Shown here in pieces: positions 35,454 to 43,769 of a stretch of 64,000 nt of DNA. The notes beneath the pieces are model-generated. The model had not been told where the DNA came from. It searched no databases and saw nothing but the letters and a program-made list of their open reading frames with translations. The stretch is from NCBI GenBank assembly GCA_947561585.1, contig CANNZV010000931.1, positions 124,001 through 188,000 on the forward strand, read 5' to 3'. Within the stretch, counting starts at the first letter, position 1. The number at the start of each line of letters is the position of its first letter. This DNA comes from Caprella mutica (Eukaryota; Arthropoda; Malacostraca; Amphipoda; Caprellidae). A program made the translations under genes and the position numbers.

Positions 35454-36488
35454 ATGAACCTTCGACGTGCCCTTTTTCTCCTGTCCGCACTCTCATGGGT
35501 CGTGCTGTCCGCGTGTGGAACCGACGCGGATCTCGACCCCGCCGCGATCGATTCGGCTGATGAGTATCTCACCGACGAAGAGCTCTTGGCAGGCGACGAC
35601 GGGTATCTCGACGACGAGAACCTTGCCGAAGACGAGGGTTATTCCCCTGATGCGTCGGGTGCAGGCTCGGACAGCGACAGCAACAGCGACACTGTTTCGG
35701 TCGCCAACGGTACCCGGGCCGACATCGACTGTTCGGCCGAGGGCCTCGGCGCCGATGATGAATTCGACTTCGTCGCCGCATACTTTGTGACGACCGATGG
35801 CCAGCTGGGCGACCTGTGCCTTGGTTCGCCCAGCGACACGCTTACCCAAGCATGGGGCGTCCTCGAAACCATCACGCCACGAGCCCAGCTCAGTGACCTG
35901 GCGTTGTTTACCGGTTTTGCAACCGACAACTCAAGTGACGAACAGACGCTGGCGTTCGTGAACGCTGTTGACGACGAAGCTTCGGCATTTCAGATGTCGA
36001 TCAATCTCGCGGTCTTCGAGTCCGACGCCAACGAAGCGTCACTCACCATCGCCCACGAGTTCGCCCACGTCTTCACCTCGATCGAGAGCCAGATAGACCG
36101 CACCGTGTTCGACGCTCAGGAATGCAACACCTACTACAACGGCGAGGGGTGCTTTCGCGATGGCTCGGTCATGGCCGAGTGGGTGAAGCTGTTTTGGGGC
36201 AATGGTTTGATCGACGAGATCGACCCAAGTGGCGAGCCTACGGGTGCGAGTGGGCAGGATCGCTGCGAACGAAATCCGGGTTTCTTTGGGTCCTATGCGG
36301 CCAGCAACCCTGAGGAAGACTTCGCCGAGGCATTCAGTGCGTACGTGTTCCGGCTGGAGGCCGATTCCGACGCCCAACGAGAGAAGCTTGATTGGATCGA
36401 TCGTCAACCCGGTCTCGCCGAGTTTCGTCAACGTGCCGTCGGCGCCGGGCTGGGACCGCTCGAGAACACCTTCGACCGCTGCGGTTAA
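35454..36488 (+). CDS. lipoprotein with HExxH metalloprotease-like site
   Basis: The ATG at 35454 follows GAGGAA, giving 344 residues. A signal peptide ends in the lipobox LSAC (Cys21), followed by an acidic linker of about 60 residues rich in Asp, Glu and Ser. The folded part has the zinc-site motif HEFAH at 201-205 and NPEEDFAEAF at about 285-294, whose glutamates could give the third ligand, as in putative M-type metallopeptidases. Pairs of cysteines (about 224/233, 271/343) may form disulfides outside the cell. No substrate is suggested. It sits between YgfK and an unrelated flavoprotein and looks inserted in the island. Confidence 0.7.
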   Translation: MNLRRALFLLSALSWVVLSACGTDADLDPAAIDSADEYLTDEELLAGDDGYLDDENLAEDEGYSPDASGAGSDSDSNSDTVSVANGTRADIDCSAEGLGADDEFDFVAAYFVTTDGQLGDLCLGSPSDTLTQAWGVLETITPRAQLSDLALFTGFATDNSSDEQTLAFVNAVDDEASAFQMSINLAVFESDANEASLTIAHEFAHVFTSIESQIDRTVFDAQECNTYYNGEGCFRDGSVMAEWVKLFWGNGLIDEIDPSGEPTGASGQDRCERNPGFFGSYAASNPEEDFAEAFSAYVFRLEADSDAQREKLDWIDRQPGLAEFRQRAVGAGLGPLENTFDRCG

Positions 36489-36527
36489 CCGGGGACTATT
36501 TAGCGACGCCGTTCGGCCCCTCCACGT

Positions 36528-36533
36528 TAGGGT
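36528..36533 (+). promoter_or_regulatory. -10 box TAGGGT, leaderless, flavoprotein
   Basis: TAGGGT ends six bases before the GTG at 36540, which is therefore preferred to the TTG at 36537. Confidence 0.5.
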
Positions 36534-36539
36534 TCGTTG

Positions 36540-37784
36540 GTGAACGTTGTAATCATTGGCGCAGGCCCAGCGGGGCTCATGGCCGCAGAAACGTTGGCCA
36601 AAGGCGGTCATGACGTCGCGATCTATGACCAGCGTCGGTCGCCGGCACGCAAGTTCGTGCTGGCCGGTCGCGGGGGTCTGAACATCACCCACAGCGAACC
36701 GATCGACGACCTGCTCGATCGCTTTGGCCCGCAGCGGCCACGCCTCGAAGCGGCGATTCGAGGCTTCACTCCGACCGATCTTCGCTCCTGGTGCGAGAGC
36801 CTCGGTCACGACACGTTCGTTGGGACGAGCGGGCGTGTGTTCCCCGCCGACTTCCGTGCGGTGCCCCTGCTGCGGTCGTGGCTTCGGCGACTTCGTGCGC
36901 TCGGGGTCTCGCTGCACACTCAACATCGATGGGTGGGATGGGGTGACGGATCCGCCCTTCGGTTCGAGGCCCCGGACGGTGAGGTGTCGGTTTCCTACGA
37001 CAAAGCGGTTTTAGCCCTTGGCGGAGCGAGCTGGCCAAAGGTGGGATCCGACGGATCCTGGCAACGCCTGCTGATCGAACGGGGCGTGGCGGTCCGCCCA
37101 CTGGCACCCGCAAATTGCGGCGTGGTGGTGCCGTGGTCGACGGTCATGGTCGAGCGATTCGCCGGCGAGCCATTGAAGAACTGCGCAGTCATGGTGGCGC
37201 CGAGCGCGAGTGACGGACCCGATGCTGGCGAGCCAATCACCGTGCGGGGCGACCCAATCGTGACTAGAGGGGGACTCGAGGGTGGCCCGATCTACGCGCA
37301 CTCCCGCCGAATCCGCGAACACCTGGCCAACGGGCCGTTCACAATCGCCATCGACCTGTTTCCCGACCTCGACTTCGATGCCCTCGAAGAGCGGTTGTCG
37401 TCGGGCCGTTCCAAGCGGGACACGACCGCAAAATGGTTGCGCCGCTGCGGGTTCTCGCGAGTCGGGGCGTCCCTCATGCGTGAGGCCACAGCCAATGACC
37501 TCCCGCGCGACGCTGCCCAGATCGCCGAGCTCGCAAAGTGGGTGCCGGTCTCGGTATCGGCAATGGCGGGCATCGAACGGGCGATCTCCTCTGCCGGCGG
37601 TGTTGACTGGGCCGCCGTCGATGAGCGCTTCGAGCTGCGCGCGTTGCCGGGCGTGCACGTGGTGGGGGAGATGCTGGACTGGGAGGCCCCGACAGGCGGC
37701 TACCTGCTCCAAGCTTGTTTGAGCACGGGGCACTCGGCCGCGACGGCCATCGTGAATCAACACATCAGCGCACAATCCGCCTAG
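36540..37784 (+). CDS. BaiN/HI0933-like flavoprotein (TIGR03862 type)
   Basis: The 414-residue protein has the dinucleotide-binding VVIIGAGPAGLMAAETLA at the very N-terminus, then RKFVLAGRGGLNITHSE, the conserved ring of this family, ALGGASWPKVGSDGSW near 158, and a C-terminal GEMLDWEAPTGGYLLQACLSTG. These are marks of the HI0933/BaiN flavoproteins, closest by pattern to the branch called TIGR03862. It binds FAD and is probably an NAD(P)H-linked reductase; substrates of this branch are unknown. It reads alone and is followed by a convergent ATPase gene. Confidence 0.85.
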   Translation: MNVVIIGAGPAGLMAAETLAKGGHDVAIYDQRRSPARKFVLAGRGGLNITHSEPIDDLLDRFGPQRPRLEAAIRGFTPTDLRSWCESLGHDTFVGTSGRVFPADFRAVPLLRSWLRRLRALGVSLHTQHRWVGWGDGSALRFEAPDGEVSVSYDKAVLALGGASWPKVGSDGSWQRLLIERGVAVRPLAPANCGVVVPWSTVMVERFAGEPLKNCAVMVAPSASDGPDAGEPITVRGDPIVTRGGLEGGPIYAHSRRIREHLANGPFTIAIDLFPDLDFDALEERLSSGRSKRDTTAKWLRRCGFSRVGASLMREATANDLPRDAAQIAELAKWVPVSVSAMAGIERAISSAGGVDWAAVDERFELRALPGVHVVGEMLDWEAPTGGYLLQACLSTGHSAATAIVNQHISAQSA

Positions 37785-37796
37785 CCCAACGGGTGC

Positions 37797-38408
37797 TCAG
37801 TCGAACAGAGTGCCTTCGATAGCAATTGGCGCTGGCTTCGGATGTGCGACCTGGGGCGGGCCACACAACTTCTCGAGCAAGCTCGCCCAATCGAAGCGGT
37901 CGTCGATCTGCGACGCGTGCATGTCGATGACACGATCCGCATCCAGGTAGATCGGAATGATCTGGTCGAGGATCTTCTCGATCTCGTTGCGAAATTTGTC
38001 GTTGACGCTTCGCACGCCATCTGCGGTCAGGGGCACGTCGGGGCGCAGGCGAACATAGAGGTCATAGGTCTGCGACCACTTCTTGACGAGCGGCTTGACA
38101 TCGAACGGGTCGGTTCCCTTCGTGACCCGAAGGAAGTAGGCAAAGTTGTCGATGACGGCCCGGTCGGTCACCAAGACATCGGCGCGCCGACGCAGCTCCA
38201 GCTCTTGTTGAATCTGGGCCGTAATCACCCACAGCTGTGCTTCGGGGGTTGCGCCCTCGTTCAGACCGAGGGGGTTGAAGCGAACAACCTCGCGCCCCAC
38301 CTCAACGCTTCGTCCACTGCGGCCGACCGCGCCGGCAAAGGAATGCACGGCGTTCGTTTTGCGAACCGAATGTGACCCAATGAACGCAATCTTGTAGGCC
38401 GTAGTCAT
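37797..38408 (-). CDS. NadR-like P-loop ATPase/kinase with RKT P-loop
   Basis: This 203-residue protein starts IAFIGSHSVRKTNAVHSFA: a P-loop of the NadR-type AAA_28 group, with Arg in place of the usual Gly before the Lys-Thr. ADVLVTDRAVIDNFAY (about 78-93) gives the Walker B-like acidic residue, and LYVRLRPDVPLTADGVRSVND is a lid-like region. Related domains act as nucleoside or ribosylnicotinamide kinases. It lies 12 bases downstream of the GAPDH gene, so it is likely in that transcript. The function is unknown, and NAD-related phosphorylation is a guess. Confidence 0.65.
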   Translation of the reverse strand: MTTAYKIAFIGSHSVRKTNAVHSFAGAVGRSGRSVEVGREVVRFNPLGLNEGATPEAQLWVITAQIQQELELRRRADVLVTDRAVIDNFAYFLRVTKGTDPFDVKPLVKKWSQTYDLYVRLRPDVPLTADGVRSVNDKFRNEIEKILDQIIPIYLDADRVIDMHASQIDDRFDWASLLEKLCGPPQVAHPKPAPIAIEGTLFD

Positions 38409-38420
38409 GACCTTCGTCTA

Positions 38421-39860
38421 CTAGGACACCAGCGGATACTGCAATCCAGCGAGGTGCTGGATGACCCGCACGACTTGGTAGCTGTAGCCGGCCTCATTGT
38501 CATACCACACGTACAACACGCACCGGTTGCCGTCGACGATCGTGGCCGTCGAGTCGACAATGCTCGCCCGTTCTGCACCGACGAGATCGCTCGAGACCAC
38601 CTCGACCGAGGACGTATACTCGATTTGCTCCCGCAGTTCGACGCTCAACGACGCCTCGCGAAGCCGACCATTCAGGGCGTCCTTCGTTGTTTCCTCGTTG
38701 AGGTTGAGGTTCAAGATGGCGAGCGAGACGTTTGGGGTCGGGACCCGGATTGCGTTGCCCGTGAGCTTGCCGTCGAGCTGAGGCAACACCTTGACAACAG
38801 CTTTCGCGGCTCCGGTCTCGGTGATCACCATGTTGAGCGGGGCGCTTCGCCCCCGGCGTTCCTTTGAATGAAAGTTGTCGGTGAGGTTCTGGTCGTTGGT
38901 GTAGGAGTGGACGGTTTCCACGTGGCCCGAGGCAATGCCGAAGGTCTCGTCCATGACGGCGAGCACGGGGACGATCGCGTTCGTGGTGCAACTTGCCGCT
39001 GAGATGATGTTGTCGTGTGCGGCGGCGAGGTCGTGGTTGATGCCGTAGATGATGTTCTTGATGTCGCCCTTGCCGGGCGCAGTGAGGAGCACCTTCGACG
39101 AACCCGTCGCGGCCAGGTGCTTGCCGAGGCCAGCCTCATCGCGCCACACACCGGTATTGTCGACGATGATTGCGTCGTCGATGCCGTATTGGGTGTAGTC
39201 GATTTCTTCGGGGGTCTTTGCATAGATGACCTGGATCGCGTTGCCGTTGGCAATGATGCGCGAATTTACTGTGTCGACGGTGATGGTTCCGTCAAAGGGG
39301 CCATGAATCGAATCACGGCGAAGCAGGCTCGCACGCTTTTGTAGGTCTCCCTCGCCGCCGGGGCGCAGCACGATGGCGCGAAGGCGGAGCTTTTCGCCGC
39401 TTCCGGTTCGGTCGATGAGGATGCGCGTGAGCAGGCGGCCAATGCGGCCAAACCCGTAGAGCACGACGTCGGTCGGCTCGGCGAGGATACGGCCGTTTCC
39501 GGTCGAGATGCTGGCGAGACGGTCGTTGAGGAAGCCGGTGAGGTCATCGCTCCCGGAAGCGGCGAAGTCGTTAGCGAGTTCGCCGACATCGACCTTGGCC
39601 GAGTCGAGATCCATCTCGGCCATAGCCGTAACGATCGGCATGGTGTCGGTCACGAGGAGTTCTCGTCCGGTGATCTGACGGGCGAAGCGGTGTGCTCGAA
39701 GGATTCCCACCGCGGATTCGCGAGTGAGCTTTCGTCCAAAGCTGTACACGATCACGTCGTGGTCTCGATAGAGCTTCCCGATTAGGGGAATCATTTGTTC
39801 GGCGAGTGCCTCGTGTGCACGCCAGTTGTCCAAATTGTCTTGCTCGATTGCCGCAGTCAT
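38421..39860 (-). CDS. gap: glyceraldehyde-3-phosphate dehydrogenase, long form
   Basis: The 479-residue protein has an N-terminal extension of about 128 residues before the NAD(P)-binding LYGFGRIGRLLTRIL (about 134-148). The catalytic core shows SAASCTTNAIVPVL with the nucleophile Cys291, TVHSYTNDQ and YDNEAGYS at the C-terminus. This long GapB-like type occurs in actinobacteria and is tied to gluconeogenic use in some. It converts glyceraldehyde 3-phosphate and phosphate to 1,3-bisphosphoglycerate, or the reverse. It is followed by a small ATPase gene and is divergent from the carbamoylase. Confidence 0.92.
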   Translation of the reverse strand: MTAAIEQDNLDNWRAHEALAEQMIPLIGKLYRDHDVIVYSFGRKLTRESAVGILRAHRFARQITGRELLVTDTMPIVTAMAEMDLDSAKVDVGELANDFAASGSDDLTGFLNDRLASISTGNGRILAEPTDVVLYGFGRIGRLLTRILIDRTGSGEKLRLRAIVLRPGGEGDLQKRASLLRRDSIHGPFDGTITVDTVNSRIIANGNAIQVIYAKTPEEIDYTQYGIDDAIIVDNTGVWRDEAGLGKHLAATGSSKVLLTAPGKGDIKNIIYGINHDLAAAHDNIISAASCTTNAIVPVLAVMDETFGIASGHVETVHSYTNDQNLTDNFHSKERRGRSAPLNMVITETGAAKAVVKVLPQLDGKLTGNAIRVPTPNVSLAILNLNLNEETTKDALNGRLREASLSVELREQIEYTSSVEVVSSDLVGAERASIVDSTATIVDGNRCVLYVWYDNEAGYSYQVVRVIQHLAGLQYPLVS

Positions 39861-40049
39861 GAGTGCCTATCAGGGGTTGTGATGGAAGCGAGAGTTCCGA
39901 ACGATTAGATAGATGGTATCGGTCGTTGGTCTTCGCTCTTGAACTCGCCGCCGCCATCACTTCACTACGTCGGACGTATTCGTAAAATGGATGCTTCGGC
40001 AAAAGAGCTACCATGCTTGATCTGCCAAAGACCCCAGGAGGCACACGTC

Positions 40050-40985
40050 ATGGCTCACACTCCTCGCATGCTGCGGATTGCTGCAGCGCAACTCGGACCG
40101 ATCGCAAAAGACGAGACACGAGCCGAGGTTGTTGAGCGGCTGCGTGCATTGCTCGCCGACGCGGCAACCCACGGGGCGGAGCTGTGTGTGTTTCCCGAAC
40201 TTGCGCTCACCACGTTTTTCCCTCGGTGGTTCACGCAGGACATTGCTGGCCACGATCACTACTACGAGACGGAGATGCCCAGCGCCGAAACGCAACCCTT
40301 GTTCGATGACGCGAAGGTGCTCGGCATCGGTTTCGCGCTCGGCTATGGCGAACTCACCGCCGACGGCGAACGATTCAACACCACGATCCTGGTTGAACGC
40401 GATGGCACGGTCGTTGGCAAGTACCGCAAGGTGCACATCCCGGGCCACGACGGCGACGAACCGTGGCGTCCATTTCAGCATCTCGAGCGTCGCTACTTTC
40501 AGGAGTCCGACGAAGGTTTCCCCGTGTTCCGTGCCTTTGACGGAATTGTCGGTATGGCGACGTGCAACGACCGTCGCTGGCCCGAGACGTACCGAGAGAT
40601 GGGGCTGCAAGGCGTCGAACTCATCATGATTGGCTACAACACACCCATTCATTACGCCCCCGACCCCGGCCAGAATGCCCTGCAGGGTTTTCACAACCAC
40701 CTGTGCATGCAGGCAGGGGCCTACCAAAACGGCACGTGGGTCGTCGGTGTTGCCAAGGGGGGAACCGAGGAGGGCGTCGAGTCGCTGGCTCAATCGGCGA
40801 TCATTGCGCCATCGGGGCAGATCGTGGCCCAAGCAATGACCACCGGCGACGAGGTCATCGTCGCAGACGCAAACCTCGACTGGTGCGCCAACTACAAAGA
40901 CACCCTGTTCAACTTTGATACGTACCGACGGCCCGAGCTCTATCAGCGGATCGGCACGCAAAAGGGTGTGATTGCACCCGAGTGA
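40050..40985 (+). CDS. N-carbamoyl-D-amino acid hydrolase (nitrilase superfamily)
   Basis: The ATG at 40050 follows AGGAGG by eight bases; the longer frame from 39939 is rejected. The 311-residue protein has the Glu-Lys-Cys triad of the superfamily in the DCase pattern: FPELALTTFFPRW (Glu50), GKYRKVHIPGH (Lys127) and MATCNDRRWPET (Cys172). Close resemblance to D-carbamoylases (length near 304, HLERRYF, NTPIHY and SMQAG-like MQAGAYQNG) favours N-carbamoyl-D-amino acids over beta-ureidopropionate, but the second is possible. It releases ammonia and CO2 from ureido acids. It lies directly upstream of the xanthine dehydrogenase gene in the same direction. A -10-like TAAAAT and GTAAA half-site occur at 39982-39988. 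Confidence 0.88.
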   Translation: MAHTPRMLRIAAAQLGPIAKDETRAEVVERLRALLADAATHGAELCVFPELALTTFFPRWFTQDIAGHDHYYETEMPSAETQPLFDDAKVLGIGFALGYGELTADGERFNTTILVERDGTVVGKYRKVHIPGHDGDEPWRPFQHLERRYFQESDEGFPVFRAFDGIVGMATCNDRRWPETYREMGLQGVELIMIGYNTPIHYAPDPGQNALQGFHNHLCMQAGAYQNGTWVVGVAKGGTEEGVESLAQSAIIAPSGQIVAQAMTTGDEVIVADANLDWCANYKDTLFNFDTYRRPELYQRIGTQKGVIAPE

Positions 40986-41051
40986 ACGGCTAGGTGTGGC
41001 GTCACGCGATGCACAAATTCGATGAAACCGCTGTTTTTGCTTTCACAATCC

Positions 41052-41068
41052 CTTTACGAATTGTAAAG
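41052..41068. promoter_or_regulatory. shared operator, site 3 (CTTTAC-N5-GTAAAG)
   Basis: CTTTACGAATTGTAAAG is a perfect palindrome with 6-bp arms and a five-base spacer. It ends 7 bases before the ATG of the xanthine dehydrogenase gene and covers its -10 box. Confidence 0.7.
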
Positions 41069-41069
41069 T
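41064..41069 (+). promoter_or_regulatory. -10 box TAAAGT, leaderless, Se-type xdh
   Basis: TAAAGT overlaps the operator and ends six bases before the ATG at 41076; no ribosome-binding site is possible in that gap. Confidence 0.55.
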
Positions 41070-41075
41070 GACCGC

Positions 41076-43712
41076 ATGACCGAGTTCACCTTGAATGGTA
41101 CGTCCGTAACTGTCGGCGCTCATCACGAGCATTTGCTGACCGCTTTGCGGGACGAGCTCGGCGTGATGTCGCCGAAAGATGGCTGCTCGCCGAGTGGGCA
41201 ATGCGGCTGTTGCACAGTGATGGTCGACGGCAAAGCGCGCATTTCGTGCCAAACGTCGCTCGAAAAAGTAGCCGGTGCTGACGTGCTGACGCTCGAAGGC
41301 GTCGACACCGAAGAACGAGACGCCATGGCTGCCGCGTTCGCGGCTCACGGGGCATTGCAGTGCGGCTTTTGCACGCCCGGCATCGTGATGCGCACCAAGG
41401 CCATGGTCGACAAAAAGGGTGCCGATCTCACGCGCGAGAATGCTGCTGCCCTGCTCGGGGCTCACCTATGCCGGTGCACGGGGTACATCAAGATCCTCGA
41501 TGCCATCGAGGACATCGCAGCTGGCGAAGTGCCTGTAGCAATTCAGCCTGGCGGCGTCGGTAGTCGCGGCATCAAGTACGAGGCTCACGACTTCGCCATG
41601 GGCGAACGCCCATTCATCGACGACATGGTCCCCGACGGGCTACTGCATGGCGCCGTCCACCTCACCGATCACGCCCGTGCCGACATCGTCGCGATCGATA
41701 CCTCCGCGGCCGAAGCAGTTGCCGGCGTGCACCGGGTGTTCACCGGGGCAGATGTCCCCGGCGAACTTCGCAGCGGGCTCATCCACAAAGACTGGCCGAC
41801 CTTTATTCCGGTCGGCGGCCGCACCAGCTACATGGGTGATGTGCTCGCACTGGTCGTGGCCGACACTCGCGCAATTGCACGTCAGGCTGCAACGCTCGTT
41901 GATGTTGCCTATGACGTTCATGTGCCCATGACCAACCCCGCCGAAGCGGTTGCATCGGACGAAAACGCTGTATGGACTTTGGATGGCAACGTGTTGTCCA
42001 CCTCCACCTACACGCGCGGCGACGCCGAATCTGGGCTCGCGGCCGCCACGCACGTCGTGCGCGAAACATTCCAGACCCAGCGCATCGATCACGCCTTCGT
42101 CGAACCCGAAAGCACGTTGGCCGTTCCGATCGCCCCGGGCGAACCGTTGCCGGCAACCGGCACGATGGGCGACTCGGCCGAAACGACACAAGAGCGTCGG
42201 CTCTATGTGTACTCGGGTGGGCAAGGCATTTGGGACGATCGCAACGACATTGCCCGAATGCTCGACGTTGACATCTCGCTGGTGTTCACGGAACTCGTCA
42301 GCAACGGTGGCGCATTCGGCGGTAAGGAAGACATGTCGAACCAGGGGCAAACGGCGCTCGCCGCATGGCTCCTGAACCGCCCCGTCAAGACGACGTTCTC
42401 GCGGGAAGAGTCGTTCCTGGTGCACACGAAGCGTCACGCAATCCGTATGGAGTACGAGGCGGGCTGCGACGCGGAGGGCAAGCTCGTTGGCCTGCGGGTT
42501 CGGATGCTTGGCGATTCGGGGCCATATGCCTCGGTTGGTATGAAGGTTCTCGAGCGTGCTGCTGGACATGCGTCGGGCCCCTACGTGTGCGACAACATCG
42601 ATGTCGAAGCCGTCGCCGCTCGTACGAACAACTCCGTATGCGGCGCCTTCCGCGGGTTCGGGGCGAACCAGGCGCAGTTCGCGATGGAAGGCGTGCTCGA
42701 CCGTCTGGCGGAGAAAGCCGGAATCAGCGGCTGGGAAATTCGAAACCGGAACGTGATCACGCCAGGCGTCGTCTGGGGGCCAGGCCAGCGGATGGATGAC
42801 GGTTGCCTCGGGGCTCGTGAGTGTCTGGACGCGGTCAAGCCTGCCTATGACGCGGCCGTTGCCGCAGGAAAGCCGGTTGGCGTTGGCCTCGGCTTGAAGA
42901 ATTCTGGTTTGGGCAACGGTTTCAAGGAGATCGCAAAGGCCGTTGTTCATTTCCGTGAGGACTCCGACATCGTCGAGGTGCGTCACTGCTGGACCGAGAT
43001 GGGTCAGGGCGTGCACACCGTTGCGTTGCAGGTGGCGGTCGAGGAGCTCGGCATTGCAGCCGAGCGCATTCGTGTCATCGTGGATTCGACCCGAGAGCTC
43101 GGCGCCGGTCAGACCACGGGAAGCCGTGGAACGCTGATGGGTGCAGGTTCGGTTAAGGATGCCTGCAGCAAGGCCCTCGCCGGCGGGTGTTTGCCCGGTG
43201 TGGACTACGAAGGCGAATACCGTATCGACTGGACGAACTCGCTGAACGAAGGCCTCGAGAACCCCATTATTCACTCCACCTTTGGGTATGCGGCTCAGCT
43301 CGTTATTCTCGATCCCGATACCGGCAAGGTCGAACAGGTCGTCGCAGCCCATGACGTGGGCCGTGCGGTCAACCCATTGTTGTGCGAAGGCCAAGTGGAA
43401 GGCGCTGTGCACATGGGGCTTGGTTATGCGCTCAGCGAGGGCTTCCCGTGTGACGAGAACGGTAAACCACTCAACGAGACCCTGCGGTCGCTGTCGATCA
43501 TTCGCCCGAAAGATATGCCTCCGGTGGAAGTAATTTTGGTGGAGGCCGCCGAGCCCAATAGCCCCTATGGCATTAAGGGCGTCGGGGAGATTGGACTCGT
43601 GCCGACGGCCGGCGCCGTCGCCGCAGCAATGCACGCCCATGACGGTGAGTGGCGCAATGAACTTCCACTCGTCAACGAAAAGAACCGCGAACGTGCGAGC
43701 GCTTGGGGCTGA
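41076..43712 (+). CDS. selenium-dependent-type xanthine dehydrogenase ([2Fe-2S]-Mo fusion)
   Basis: The 878-residue protein joins a [2Fe-2S] part (about 1-150; first cluster CSPSGQCGCC with one residue more than the usual CxxxxCxxC spacing, second LQCGFCTPGIV and LCRCTGY) directly to a molybdopterin part (about 170-878) with no FAD domain. The Mo part has GGAFGGKED, CGAFRGFG, MGQGVHTVALQ and the catalytic-glutamate motif GIKGVGEIGLVPTAGAVAAA. The architecture matches the selenium-dependent xanthine dehydrogenase family (TIGR03311) and E. coli XdhD. These enzymes hydroxylate purines, and known members carry a labile selenium. No yqeB, yqeC or xdhC-like maturation genes lie in the window. Electrons must go to an external acceptor. 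Confidence 0.88.
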   Translation: MTEFTLNGTSVTVGAHHEHLLTALRDELGVMSPKDGCSPSGQCGCCTVMVDGKARISCQTSLEKVAGADVLTLEGVDTEERDAMAAAFAAHGALQCGFCTPGIVMRTKAMVDKKGADLTRENAAALLGAHLCRCTGYIKILDAIEDIAAGEVPVAIQPGGVGSRGIKYEAHDFAMGERPFIDDMVPDGLLHGAVHLTDHARADIVAIDTSAAEAVAGVHRVFTGADVPGELRSGLIHKDWPTFIPVGGRTSYMGDVLALVVADTRAIARQAATLVDVAYDVHVPMTNPAEAVASDENAVWTLDGNVLSTSTYTRGDAESGLAAATHVVRETFQTQRIDHAFVEPESTLAVPIAPGEPLPATGTMGDSAETTQERRLYVYSGGQGIWDDRNDIARMLDVDISLVFTELVSNGGAFGGKEDMSNQGQTALAAWLLNRPVKTTFSREESFLVHTKRHAIRMEYEAGCDAEGKLVGLRVRMLGDSGPYASVGMKVLERAAGHASGPYVCDNIDVEAVAARTNNSVCGAFRGFGANQAQFAMEGVLDRLAEKAGISGWEIRNRNVITPGVVWGPGQRMDDGCLGARECLDAVKPAYDAAVAAGKPVGVGLGLKNSGLGNGFKEIAKAVVHFREDSDIVEVRHCWTEMGQGVHTVALQVAVEELGIAAERIRVIVDSTRELGAGQTTGSRGTLMGAGSVKDACSKALAGGCLPGVDYEGEYRIDWTNSLNEGLENPIIHSTFGYAAQLVILDPDTGKVEQVVAAHDVGRAVNPLLCEGQVEGAVHMGLGYALSEGFPCDENGKPLNETLRSLSIIRPKDMPPVEVILVEAAEPNSPYGIKGVGEIGLVPTAGAVAAAMHAHDGEWRNELPLVNEKNRERASAWG

Positions 43713-43745
43713 ACATGAGGTATCCATCACTGCCGGGCACGCAAA

Positions 43746-43762
43746 TTTTACTTTTTGTAAAG
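43746..43762. promoter_or_regulatory. shared operator, site 4, over -10 TAAAGT
   Basis: TTTTACTTTTTGTAAAG has TTTAC and GTAAA arms around five T. It lies in the 50-base gap between the xdh and ssnA-like genes and covers the -10 of the latter. Confidence 0.65.
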
Positions 43763-43763
43763 T
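43758..43763 (+). promoter_or_regulatory. -10 box TAAAGT, leaderless, ssnA-like operon
   Basis: TAAAGT ends six bases before the GTG at 43770, supporting that start over the GTG at 43767. Confidence 0.5.
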
Positions 43764-43769
43764 AGCGTG

